A stretch of 64,000 bases of DNA, from contig CANJBL010000003.1 in NCBI GenBank assembly GCA_947472795.1, positions 1-64,000 of the forward strand. The letters are read 5' to 3'. The notes beneath the pieces were generated by a model, which was not told the DNA's origin, made no database searches, and worked only from the letters and a program-made list of their open reading frames with translations. The stretch comes from Fidelibacterota bacterium. GTDB taxonomy: Bacteria > Pseudomonadota > Alphaproteobacteria > Rhodospirillales > Rhodospirillaceae. This document shows, piece after piece, positions 35,727 to 43,450 of the stretch (positions are counted from its first letter, which is position 1; each line of letters begins with the position of its first letter). The position numbers and the translations under genes are program-made.

Positions 35727-37001
35727 ATGAATCGATTCGCTCTTATAGGTGCGTCCTACAAGACCGCCGGCGTGGAACGGCTGGGGCAGTTGGCCCTGCC
35801 CAAAGACCAGATTGCCGCGCGCTTGCCGGGGCTGGCCGCCGAGATCGGCGCCCAGGAGCTGGCCTATATTGGCACCTGTAACCGCGTCGAATTCCTGCTG
35901 GCGGGCGAGAACCCCCTGGCGGTGCAGACCTGCCGCGACCGGCTGGGACAACTGCTGACGCAGGCCCCCCTGCCGGAGACCGAGACGCGGCGCATCTTCC
36001 GCGCCTGGACCGACGAAGGCGCCGTGGAGCACCTGTTCCTGGTGGCCTCGGGGTTGGACTCCGCCCAGGCCGGCGAGCGCGAAATCTATGCCCAGGTGCG
36101 CAGTGCCTGGACCACATCGCGCAAGGCCGGCACCTGCGGCCCGCAGCTCGATTACATTTTCGGTGAAGCGCTGCGCGCGGCCCAGGATGTGCATCAGCAA
36201 GCGGCGCGCCCCGGCAATGCGGACTCACTCGCCAACTTCGCGGTCAAGCGCGCGGAAGATTTTCTCAAGGGCCAGCGCGGCCGTATAGCGCTGGTGGGCG
36301 TATCGCCCATGACGCGCCATTGCGCGCGGGCGTTTGCGAGAGCGGGGCAGTCCATGGTGATCGTGAACCGCACGCTGGAACTCGCGCAGGAATTCGCCGG
36401 CGAAGTGAAGGCCGAGGCGTTGGCATTGGACGTCTTCAAGAAAGACCCGAGTGGCTTTGACGTCATCATCACCGCTGTCGGCGGTGCCGAGCCGGTGTTG
36501 GACGAAACCCTGCTGCGTAAATTGGCCAAGGGTAAAAAGCCCCTGATCCTCGACCTGGGCGTGCCGCCCAATGTGGACCCGGAAGCGGCGGAGGCCCTGG
36601 AGATCGAACGCGTCGGCATGGACCAGGTCATCGCCGACGCAGCTACGGGCCGCACCGCCAAGCTCGGTGAGCTAGCCTCGGCGCGCGTGCTGATCGATGA
36701 ACACCTGGAGCGCCTGCGCAGCGAATACGCCATTCGTGAGTCGGCGCCGTTGTTGCAAAGATTGACGATGCAGTATCAGCAGGCGGCTGTTGAAAGTCTG
36801 CGACGCTTGCCGCGTGGGCCCCATGATGAAGAGACCTTGCGCCAGTGGGCCGAGAGTTTTGCGCGCCGCATGGCGCATGCGCCGATGAAGGGTCTGCGCG
36901 CCTTGGCCGCGGAAGCGGGACCCGAGGCGGTGCAAGCTTATATGGATGGTGTCGAGGAAGCCCTCGGCAGCGAAAATTCACCAAAGGAGAAGAGATCGTG
37001 A
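35727..37001 (+). CDS. hemA: Glutamyl-tRNA reductase HemA (divergent)
   Basis: A 424-residue enzyme that reduces Glu-tRNA(Glu) to glutamate-1-semialdehyde, the first step of the C5 route. The catalytic Cys51 is in YIGTCNRVEFLL; the substrate-binding GLDSAQAGEREIYAQV is recognisable but differs from the usual GLDSxVxGExQIxGQV, and the N-terminal motif reads GASYKTAGVE rather than GxNHKTA. The NADPH domain has LVGVSPMTRHCARAFARAG, VNRTLELAQEF and LILDLGVPPNVDP, and the C-terminal dimerisation helices are present. Function is likely but this is a diverged member. Its stop overlaps the hemL GTG start. Confidence 0.88.
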   Translation: MNRFALIGASYKTAGVERLGQLALPKDQIAARLPGLAAEIGAQELAYIGTCNRVEFLLAGENPLAVQTCRDRLGQLLTQAPLPETETRRIFRAWTDEGAVEHLFLVASGLDSAQAGEREIYAQVRSAWTTSRKAGTCGPQLDYIFGEALRAAQDVHQQAARPGNADSLANFAVKRAEDFLKGQRGRIALVGVSPMTRHCARAFARAGQSMVIVNRTLELAQEFAGEVKAEALALDVFKKDPSGFDVIITAVGGAEPVLDETLLRKLAKGKKPLILDLGVPPNVDPEAAEALEIERVGMDQVIADAATGRTAKLGELASARVLIDEHLERLRSEYAIRESAPLLQRLTMQYQQAAVESLRRLPRGPHDEETLRQWAESFARRMAHAPMKGLRALAAEAGPEAVQAYMDGVEEALGSENSPKEKRS

Positions 37002-38296
37002 CGACAGATTCCACCAATACCGAACTCTTCGAGCGTGCGCGCAAGGCCATTCCCGGCGGCGTGAATTCACCCGTGCGCGCTTTTGGCGCCGTGGGCGGCG
37101 TGCCCAAGTTCATCGCACGCGGCGAAGGCGCTTACATTGTTGATGAAGAGGGTAAACGCTATCTCGACTTCATGGGCTCGTGGGGTCCGCTCATCCTGGG
37201 CCACTGTCATCCGGAAGTCATCGAGGTGGTGCAGAACAAGGCAGCCCTCGGCACGACGTTTGGCGCGCCGTGCCGCGCGGAAGTCGATCTGGCCGAGATG
37301 GTCCTCAGCATGTACCCCGCCCTGGAGCAGGTGCGCTTTGTGTCCTCGGGCTCCGAGGCGACCATGAGTGCCATTCGCCTGGCGCGCGGGGCCACCGGCC
37401 GCGATCTGATCGTCAAATTTTCCGGCTGCTATCACGGACATGCGGATCATCTGCTGGTAGCTGCCGGTTCGGGCCTGGCGACGGCGGGCCAGCCGTCCTC
37501 CGCCGGCGTGCCCAAAGACTTCGCGGCGTTGACGCTGGTATTGCCGCTGGACGACGAGGAAAAGGCCAAGGCGCTGTTTGCCGCCGAAGGCAAACGTATC
37601 GCGGCTGTTATCATCGAGCCGATCCCGGCGAATAACGGTCTTCTGTTGCAGCACAAAGAATTTCTGCTCACGCTGCGCCGCCTGACACGCGAAGCCGGCG
37701 CGCTGTTGATTTTCGACGAGGTCATCTCCGGCTTCCGTGTGGCGCCCGGAGGGGCTGCGGAACTGTTTGGCATCACGCCGGATCTGGCCACCTTCGGCAA
37801 GATCATCGGCGGCGGCTTGCCCGTGGGCGCGTACGGCGGCTCGCGCCAGTTGATGGCGCATATCGCGCCGGAAGGCCCCGTTTATCAGGCGGGCACACTC
37901 TCGGGAAATCCCGTCGCCATGGCGGCGGGCCTTGCGACCTTGCGCATCCTGCAACGCGAGAAAGCGTGGACGAAGCTGGAGGAGATGGGCGCGTTGCTGG
38001 AGAAAGAAGTGAAAGCAGCGCTGGCCGGCGTGACGACACCTTGGGACTTCACGCGCGTGGGCTCGATCTTCTGGCTGTCATTCCAGAAAGGCGGCGCACC
38101 GCGCTCGGCCGAGAAACTGGACCAGAATGCCGGCGAGCGCTTCAAACCCTTGTTCCACACGTTGTTGGAGCGCGGCATCTACATTCCGCCGTCAGCCTAT
38201 GAAGTGATGTTCCTGTCGCTGGCGCACACGCCGCAAGATATCAGCACTTTCGCGGGCGAGCTACGCGATGCCGTCAACGCCACGGCAGCGGCGTAA
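36998..38296 (+). CDS. hemL: Glutamate-1-semialdehyde 2,1-aminomutase HemL
   Basis: A 432-residue PLP enzyme converting glutamate-1-semialdehyde to 5-aminolevulinate. Diagnostic are RARKAIPGGVNSPVRAFG, FMGSWGPLILGHCHPEV, SGCYHGHADHLLVAAGSG, LIFDEVISGFRV and the PLP Lys at about residue 268 in FGKIIGGGLPVGAYGG. It is standard and complete. The start is GTG 36998, overlapping the hemA stop as GTGA, with AAAGGAGA upstream. It completes the C5 route begun by HemA. Confidence 0.95.
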   Translation: MTTDSTNTELFERARKAIPGGVNSPVRAFGAVGGVPKFIARGEGAYIVDEEGKRYLDFMGSWGPLILGHCHPEVIEVVQNKAALGTTFGAPCRAEVDLAEMVLSMYPALEQVRFVSSGSEATMSAIRLARGATGRDLIVKFSGCYHGHADHLLVAAGSGLATAGQPSSAGVPKDFAALTLVLPLDDEEKAKALFAAEGKRIAAVIIEPIPANNGLLLQHKEFLLTLRRLTREAGALLIFDEVISGFRVAPGGAAELFGITPDLATFGKIIGGGLPVGAYGGSRQLMAHIAPEGPVYQAGTLSGNPVAMAAGLATLRILQREKAWTKLEEMGALLEKEVKAALAGVTTPWDFTRVGSIFWLSFQKGGAPRSAEKLDQNAGERFKPLFHTLLERGIYIPPSAYEVMFLSLAHTPQDISTFAGELRDAVNATAAA

Positions 38297-38304
38297 GAGA
38301 CGAT

Positions 38305-39402
38305 ATGACGTTCTTCCGCACCAATCCTAACCGACTCCTGCATATGGCGATCATATTCCTGCAGGTGTTTTCAGTTGTGCAGGTGGTGTGGTGGTTCGTG
38401 GACCAGCGCAACTATGCCGCCGAGAACGCCAACCGGCAGCGCGAACTTTATTCTTACGACATGGTGGCGGCGCAGCGTTTGGCGGCAGCGGGACTATCCG
38501 CTGACGAGATCACGAACATATTCCCGCACGCGCACGTAGACAGCGGTGCAGTGACGCTGACGCCGGCGGCGCTTGCGGAGTTGAGCGATGCGGAATCCCG
38601 GCACGTGACGCAATATGCCTGGGAGAGCGGTTTCTTCCTGTTGGTGCAGGCGCTGGCCATCCTGGTGCTGTGGCGCGGGCTGTCGAGCGAGGCGGAGATC
38701 CGGCGTAAGCAGGATAATTTCCTCGCCATGGTGTCGCATCAGTTCAAGACGCCTATCGCCAGTTTGCAGTTGTCGCTTGAGACCATGGTGAAGCGGCAAC
38801 TATCGCCCGAGCGGTTCCAGACGTTGTCGCAGCGCATGCTGGATGATCTCGCACGTATGCAAGGGATGGTGTCCAAGATCTTGGACAGCGCGCGCCTGGA
38901 CCGTGGCCGGGTGCAGCTCAATCGCGAACGTCTGTTTCTGGCCGAAGCCGTGCGCCATGTACTGGCGACCCTGGAAGACGTGGCGAACCGGGCCCATGTG
39001 GCCTTCAAGGTAGACGTGCCGGCGAGTCTGGCCATCAGCGCCGATCCGCTGGCCGTGGACGGCGTGCTGCGCAATCTGGTGGAAAACGCCATGTCGGCCA
39101 TGGCGCCCATGGGCGGCGGCACCGTGACGGTCACGGGCCGGGCGGCCGGCGTGGGCGCGGAATTGGCCATTAGCGACACTGGCGTCGGTTTTGCGCCGGC
39201 GGAGGGGCCAAAGCTCTTTGAAAAGTTCTTCCGCATTGATAATCACGGGGGCCGCGACGCAGCGGGAACGGGACTGGGGCTTTTCATCGTGCAGCGCTTC
39301 ATGCATTTCGAGAATGGCAGTGTGCGGGCGGACAGCGAAGGCGCGGGGAAGGGGGCCACCTTCACCGCGACGTGGCCGCGTGTGGAGGGAGCGGAGGTAT
39401 GA
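38305..39402 (+). CDS. Sensor histidine kinase embedded in the heme operon
   Basis: A 365-residue membrane kinase. TM1 is at about 13-33 and TM2 at about 107-124, enclosing a periplasmic segment of roughly 70 residues that includes FPHAHVDSG. There is no HAMP or PAS domain. The phosphoacceptor His145 is in AMVSHQFKTPIASL, the N box at about 255-264 (LRNLVENAMS), G1 DTGVGF at 291 and G2 GTGLGL at 321. It should phosphorylate the regulator encoded next, whose start overlaps its stop. It lies nine bases after hemL. The signal is unknown; the operon suggests heme, porphyrin, oxygen or redox state. Confidence 0.92.
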   Translation: MTFFRTNPNRLLHMAIIFLQVFSVVQVVWWFVDQRNYAAENANRQRELYSYDMVAAQRLAAAGLSADEITNIFPHAHVDSGAVTLTPAALAELSDAESRHVTQYAWESGFFLLVQALAILVLWRGLSSEAEIRRKQDNFLAMVSHQFKTPIASLQLSLETMVKRQLSPERFQTLSQRMLDDLARMQGMVSKILDSARLDRGRVQLNRERLFLAEAVRHVLATLEDVANRAHVAFKVDVPASLAISADPLAVDGVLRNLVENAMSAMAPMGGGTVTVTGRAAGVGAELAISDTGVGFAPAEGPKLFEKFFRIDNHGGRDAAGTGLGLFIVQRFMHFENGSVRADSEGAGKGATFTATWPRVEGAEV

Positions 39403-40118
39403 GCGAGAACCGCATCCTTCTGGTCGAGGACGACCTGCATCTGGCCGAGGGCATGGCCGAGAACATGCGCGCCGAAGGTTATGCCGCCGATACGGCCCAT
39501 GATGGAGCGCTGGGCCTGGAGATGGCCCTGGCGGGCGATTACGATCTGTTGGTGCTCGATGTGATGCTGCCGCAGATGGACGGTTTTGCCTTGTGCCGCG
39601 CCTTGCGCGCCCAGGGCAAGAACACGCCCGTGCTGTTCCTGACGGCGCGCGGCGATCCGCAAGACCGCGTGCGCGGCCTGGAGGCGGGCGGCGACGACTA
39701 CCTGACGAAGCCCTTTCACTTGGACGAATTCCTGCTGCGCATACGTGCCATCTTGCGCCGCTGGGAGTGGTTCAAGATGTCGCTGAAGCAGCCGGCGGCT
39801 AGCACGACACTGAGTTTCGCCGGCAATGAAGCCAACTTCCGCACCTTCCAGGCGCAGAGCTGGGACGGCACCAGCCATGACCTCACGGAAAAGGAAGCGA
39901 TGATTTTAAAAGTGCTCGCCGAACATCCGGGTGAGGTGGTGGCGCGCGACGACTTGCTGGAGAAGGTGTGGGGCTACGAGGTGTATCCCTCGACGCGCAC
40001 CGTGGACAATTTCATCCTGCGCCTGCGCAAGATTTTCGAACGCGATCCGCACAACCCGCGCCATTTCCTGACGGTGCGCGGCGTGGGTTATCGGTTTTTG
40101 CCCGAAGGTGAGCTGTGA
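39399..40118 (+). CDS. OmpR/PhoB-family response regulator embedded in the heme operon
   Basis: A 239-residue regulator. The receiver domain has Asp9-Asp10-like acidic residues in LLVEDDLHLAEG, the phosphorylated Asp54 in LLVLDVMLPQMDG and Lys in DYLTKPFHLDEFLLR. A winged-helix DNA-binding domain follows, with LTEKEAMILKVLAEHPGEVV, VWGYEVYPSTRTVDNFILRLRK and VRGVGYRF. Its GGAGG-preceded ATG overlaps the kinase stop, and its stop overlaps the hemC start as GTGA. It probably controls genes of heme or envelope metabolism, possibly this operon. Confidence 0.93.
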   Translation: MSENRILLVEDDLHLAEGMAENMRAEGYAADTAHDGALGLEMALAGDYDLLVLDVMLPQMDGFALCRALRAQGKNTPVLFLTARGDPQDRVRGLEAGGDDYLTKPFHLDEFLLRIRAILRRWEWFKMSLKQPAASTTLSFAGNEANFRTFQAQSWDGTSHDLTEKEAMILKVLAEHPGEVVARDDLLEKVWGYEVYPSTRTVDNFILRLRKIFERDPHNPRHFLTVRGVGYRFLPEGEL

Positions 40119-41059
40119 GCAAACTCATCCGCATTGGGACGCGTGGCTCGGCCCTGGCGCTGTGGCAGGCGGAAGAGACCGCGCGCCTGATCAAGGCGCT
40201 GCCGGGTGCGCCTGGCGTAGAGATCGTAGTCATCAAGACGCGCGGCGATCTGCAGCAGGATATTCCGCTGTGGGCCACGCCGGGCAAAGGTTTCTTCACG
40301 GCCGAGCTGGATCGTGCGCAGCTAGATAATGAAGTCGATATCGTCGTGCACAGCTTGAAGGATCTGGCGACGGTGCTGACCGAAGGACTTGTGCTGACGG
40401 CGGTGCTGGAGCGCGAGGACTCACGCGACGCACTGGTGGTGCGAGGGGAGGGCGATCTCTTTTCGTTGCCGAAGGGTGCGCGCATTGGCACCAGCAGCTT
40501 GCGCCGGCGCGCTTTTCTGATGCACATGCGCCCCGATCTCGTACAGCTGGAGCTGCGCGGCAACGTGCCGACGCGGGTGAAGAAACTGGATGACGGCGCC
40601 TATGACGCCATCATCCTGGCGACTGCCGGCTTGAAACGCCTTGGTTTGGCGAACCGCATTTCTCAACATCTGCCGATCCAGGATTTCCCCAATGCCGTGG
40701 CGCAAGGGATCGTCGGCATTTGCACGCGCGCGGACGATGCGGCCACACAACAGTGGATCAAGCCGTTGGATCATGCTGCCACACGCATCGCAGCGGAAGC
40801 AGAGCGCGGGTTGCTGCGTCGCCTGGAAGGTGGTTGCCAGGTGCCCGTGGGCGCGCTCGCAACGGTGCATGGTGCCAGCGTCTCGCTCTATGCCGCTGCC
40901 GCGACTCTGGACGGCGCGACCTTCGTGGCGACGCAAGCGACCGGGCCCGTGGGTGAAGCTGAAGCCTTGGGCCGCCGTGTGGCCGAAGACCTGTTGAACA
41001 AGGGCGGCACGCGCGTGCTCGATGAAGCCAATGCGCGCCGCCAAGCCGCGATGACTTAG
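40115..41059 (+). CDS. hemC: Porphobilinogen deaminase HemC
   Basis: A 314-residue hydroxymethylbilane synthase that joins four porphobilinogens. It opens LIRIGTRGSALALWQAEE and has the LKDLATVL segment, the SSLRRRAFLMHMRPDL block, and the Cys that carries the dipyrromethane cofactor in LEGGCQVPVGALA. The GTG start at 40115 overlaps the response-regulator stop, so its translation is coupled to the regulatory pair. No hemD follows, although it often does; hemE is next after 11 bases. Confidence 0.95.
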   Translation: MSKLIRIGTRGSALALWQAEETARLIKALPGAPGVEIVVIKTRGDLQQDIPLWATPGKGFFTAELDRAQLDNEVDIVVHSLKDLATVLTEGLVLTAVLEREDSRDALVVRGEGDLFSLPKGARIGTSSLRRRAFLMHMRPDLVQLELRGNVPTRVKKLDDGAYDAIILATAGLKRLGLANRISQHLPIQDFPNAVAQGIVGICTRADDAATQQWIKPLDHAATRIAAEAERGLLRRLEGGCQVPVGALATVHGASVSLYAAAATLDGATFVATQATGPVGEAEALGRRVAEDLLNKGGTRVLDEANARRQAAMT

Positions 41060-41070
41060 GACCCATAGAC

Positions 41071-42102
41071 ATGACGAACGACGAGCCCGTATTCCTCGCC
41101 GCCTGCCGCGGCAAGCCTGTATCGCATATGCCCGTGTGGGTGATGCGTCAGGCGGGGCGCTATTTGCCCGAATACCGCGCCGTGCGCGCGAAAGTGGGTT
41201 TCACGGAACTCACGCGCTCGCCCGAGCTGGCGTGCGAAGTGACATTGCAACCGATCCGCCGCTTTGCGCTAGATGCATCCATCATCTTCTCGGACATTAT
41301 GGTTCCGATTGAGGGCATGGGCGTGGCGCTGGAGTATGCGCCAGGTCCGGTCATCGCCGAGCCCGTGCGTACGCTGAAGCAGGTGGAAGCGCTGCGGCCC
41401 ATCGTGCCCGAGCGCGATGTGCCGTTCGTGATGGAAGCCATCAAGCTGACGCGCGCCGGCCTGCCAAAGCATGTTCCCTTGATTGGCTTTGCGGGGTCGC
41501 CGTTTACGCTGTTCTCGTACCTTGTGGCGGGCAAACCCTCGAAGGAGTTCTCGGTGCCGCGCGCCTTCGCCCAGGCCGAGCCGGAAATTTCCGCACGCCT
41601 GATGGAGAAGCTCGCGGACGCGATGATCGTTTATTTGAAAGCGCAGGCAAACGCGGGCGCGCAGGCGCTGATGCTGTTTGAGTCCTGGGGCGGATTGCTG
41701 GGCCCGAACGACTACGCGCGCATCGCGCTGCCGCCGGTGAAGCGCATCATCGATGGGTTGAAGGATGTCGGTGTGCCGCTAATCTATTTCGCCAACCAGT
41801 GCGGCGGAAACCTCGCGTCCATCGCGACGTTGAACGCGGATGTGATTGGCCTCGATTGGCGTACGTCGCTGGGCGCGGCACGCAAAGTTCTGGGACCAGG
41901 CAAGGCCGTGCAGGGCAACCTGGACCCGGCGCATCTGTTCTCCTCGCCGGAGAATTTGAAGAAGCGCGTGGATGAAGTCCTGGCGGACGCTGGGCCGGGA
42001 CCGGGGCACATCTTCAACCTGGGTCACGGTATCTGGCCCGAGACGGACCCCGATTCCGTGGCGCGGCTGGTCGATTACGTCCACGAACGCACGCGGGCAT
42101 AA
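41071..42102 (+). CDS. hemE: Uroporphyrinogen decarboxylase HemE
   Basis: A 343-residue TIM-barrel enzyme decarboxylating uroporphyrinogen III to coproporphyrinogen III. Motifs are PVWVMRQAGRYLPEYR with the substrate-binding Arg residues, IIFSDIMVPIEGMG with the catalytic Asp, FAGSPFTLFSYLV, FESWGGLLGP and NLGHGIWPETDPDSVARLVDYVH. It is complete. The next gene starts two bases after its stop. Confidence 0.96.
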   Translation: MTNDEPVFLAACRGKPVSHMPVWVMRQAGRYLPEYRAVRAKVGFTELTRSPELACEVTLQPIRRFALDASIIFSDIMVPIEGMGVALEYAPGPVIAEPVRTLKQVEALRPIVPERDVPFVMEAIKLTRAGLPKHVPLIGFAGSPFTLFSYLVAGKPSKEFSVPRAFAQAEPEISARLMEKLADAMIVYLKAQANAGAQALMLFESWGGLLGPNDYARIALPPVKRIIDGLKDVGVPLIYFANQCGGNLASIATLNADVIGLDWRTSLGAARKVLGPGKAVQGNLDPAHLFSSPENLKKRVDEVLADAGPGPGHIFNLGHGIWPETDPDSVARLVDYVHERTRA

Positions 42103-42104
42103 GC

Positions 42105-42947
42105 ATGAGCCATCCCGAAAACGGACCGAGCGACGCGGCGGCGGCATCGGTGAGCTTCTTCCACGATTTGCAGGATCGCATCTGCGCGTCGTTCGAAGAC
42201 GTGGATGGCGCGGGCAAGTTCGAGAAGACAGAGTGGACGCGCCCGCCCGAGCATCGCCTGAAGGGCGGCGGGCGCATGCGCGTGATGCGCAGTAAAGTCT
42301 TCGAGAAAGTTGGCGTCAATGTGAGCCTGGTGTGGGGCGTCATGTCGGAGCAGGGCATGGCGCAGATGCCGGGCGCGAAAGAGTCCGGTGGGCGCTTCTC
42401 GGCCTGCGGAATCTCGCTTGTGACTCACATGGACAATCCGTTCGCGCCCACGGTGCATATGAACCTGCGCTGCATGTCCACGAGCAAAACCTGGCGCGGC
42501 GGCGGGGCGGATTTGACGCCGACGTTTCCCTTTGAAGACGACACGGCAGAATTTCATGCGGCCCTGCGCGCGGCGTGCGACACATATCGCCCGGGCGCGT
42601 ACGCGGAATACAAAGAATGGTGCGACAAGTATTTCTACCTGCCGCACCGCCAGGAGCCGCGCGGCGTCGGCGGCATCTTCTTCGACGATCTGGCGAGCGG
42701 CAATGACGCGGCGGATTTCAAGTTCCAGAAGGACGTGGGTGCGGCCTTCCTCGACGTCTATCCGCGTATCGCGCGCCGGCGCATGAACACGGCCTTTACC
42801 GAGGCCGACAAAGACAAGCAGCTCATCAAGCGCGGGCGCTACGTGGAGTTCAACCTGGTGTACGATCGCGGCACAAAATTCGGCTTCACGACAGACGCGA
42901 ACCCTGAAGCCTATTTGATGAGCATGCCCCCCGTCGTGAAGTGGTAG
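42105..42947 (+). CDS. hemF: Oxygen-dependent coproporphyrinogen III oxidase HemF
   Basis: A 280-residue aerobic enzyme turning coproporphyrinogen III into protoporphyrinogen IX with O2. Family blocks are HDLQDRICASFEDVDG, the HMNLRCMSTSKTWRGGGADL stretch, YKEWCDKYFYLPHRQEPRGVGGIFFDDL and the C-terminal RGRYVEFNLVYDRGTKFG. Presence of HemF shows the organism can make heme under aerobic conditions. Confidence 0.96.
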   Translation: MSHPENGPSDAAAASVSFFHDLQDRICASFEDVDGAGKFEKTEWTRPPEHRLKGGGRMRVMRSKVFEKVGVNVSLVWGVMSEQGMAQMPGAKESGGRFSACGISLVTHMDNPFAPTVHMNLRCMSTSKTWRGGGADLTPTFPFEDDTAEFHAALRAACDTYRPGAYAEYKEWCDKYFYLPHRQEPRGVGGIFFDDLASGNDAADFKFQKDVGAAFLDVYPRIARRRMNTAFTEADKDKQLIKRGRYVEFNLVYDRGTKFGFTTDANPEAYLMSMPPVVKW

Positions 42948-42957
42948 GAGACATTTG

Positions 42958-43392
42958 ATGGCCGCCGCATACCCCTGGATCAAAGCCCTGCATATCATCG
43001 CCGTCATCTCGTGGATGGCGGGGCTGTTGTATCTGCCGCGCCTGTTCGTAAATCACGTGGGCCTGACCGTGGGTTCGGAAGCTTCGAACATGCTGAAAGG
43101 CATGGAGGGGCGGCTGATGCGCCTCATCATGCGCCCGGCGGCGGTGGCCACGATCTTGTTCGGCGGCATGCTGCTGTCTACCGGCGTGGTGGATTGGTCC
43201 ATGGGCTGGATGCATGCCAAGCTCGTGCTGGTCGTGGGGCTCGTCATCATGCACGGGCTTATGGAGAAATGGCGCGGCGCCTTTGCGCGCGACGCCAATC
43301 AGCATACGGCGAAGTTCTTCCGTATGGTCAACGAAGTGCCGACACTGCTGATGATCGCCATCGTGTTGCTGGTGGTCGCAAAGCCTTTCTAG
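42958..43392 (+). CDS. hemJ: Protoporphyrinogen IX oxidase HemJ
   Basis: A 144-residue membrane protein of the HemJ (UPF0093) family, with four hydrophobic segments. The conserved His in WIKALHIIAVISWMAGLLYLPRLFV, the MRLIMRPAAVATILFGGML segment, the MGWMHAKLVLV segment and the RMVNEVPTLLMIAIVLLVV end are typical. HemJ oxidises protoporphyrinogen IX to protoporphyrin IX; it replaces HemG or HemY in many alphaproteobacteria and cyanobacteria. ATG 42958 is preferred over a TTG one codon earlier. It is the last gene of the heme operon. Confidence 0.93.
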   Translation: MAAAYPWIKALHIIAVISWMAGLLYLPRLFVNHVGLTVGSEASNMLKGMEGRLMRLIMRPAAVATILFGGMLLSTGVVDWSMGWMHAKLVLVVGLVIMHGLMEKWRGAFARDANQHTAKFFRMVNEVPTLLMIAIVLLVVAKPF

Positions 43393-43401
43393 ACTTTAAA
43401 T

Positions 43402-43450
43402 GCGCATGATCTTATCGGAAAACCGGTACCCACTTTTCCGGATCATGCGC
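43402..43450. repeat. Dispersed palindromic repeat between hemJ and the molybdenum-enzyme operon
   Basis: GCGCATGATC (43402-43411) and GATCATGCGC (43441-43450) are exact inverted copies, with AAAACCGGTACCC and a second inner pair GGAAAA/TTTTCC between them. The outline matches a palindromic repeat widely scattered between genes in Rhizobiales and related alphaproteobacteria. Here it lies between convergent genes and may serve as a transcription end. The final bases overlap the last codon of the minus-strand gene. Confidence 0.8.
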
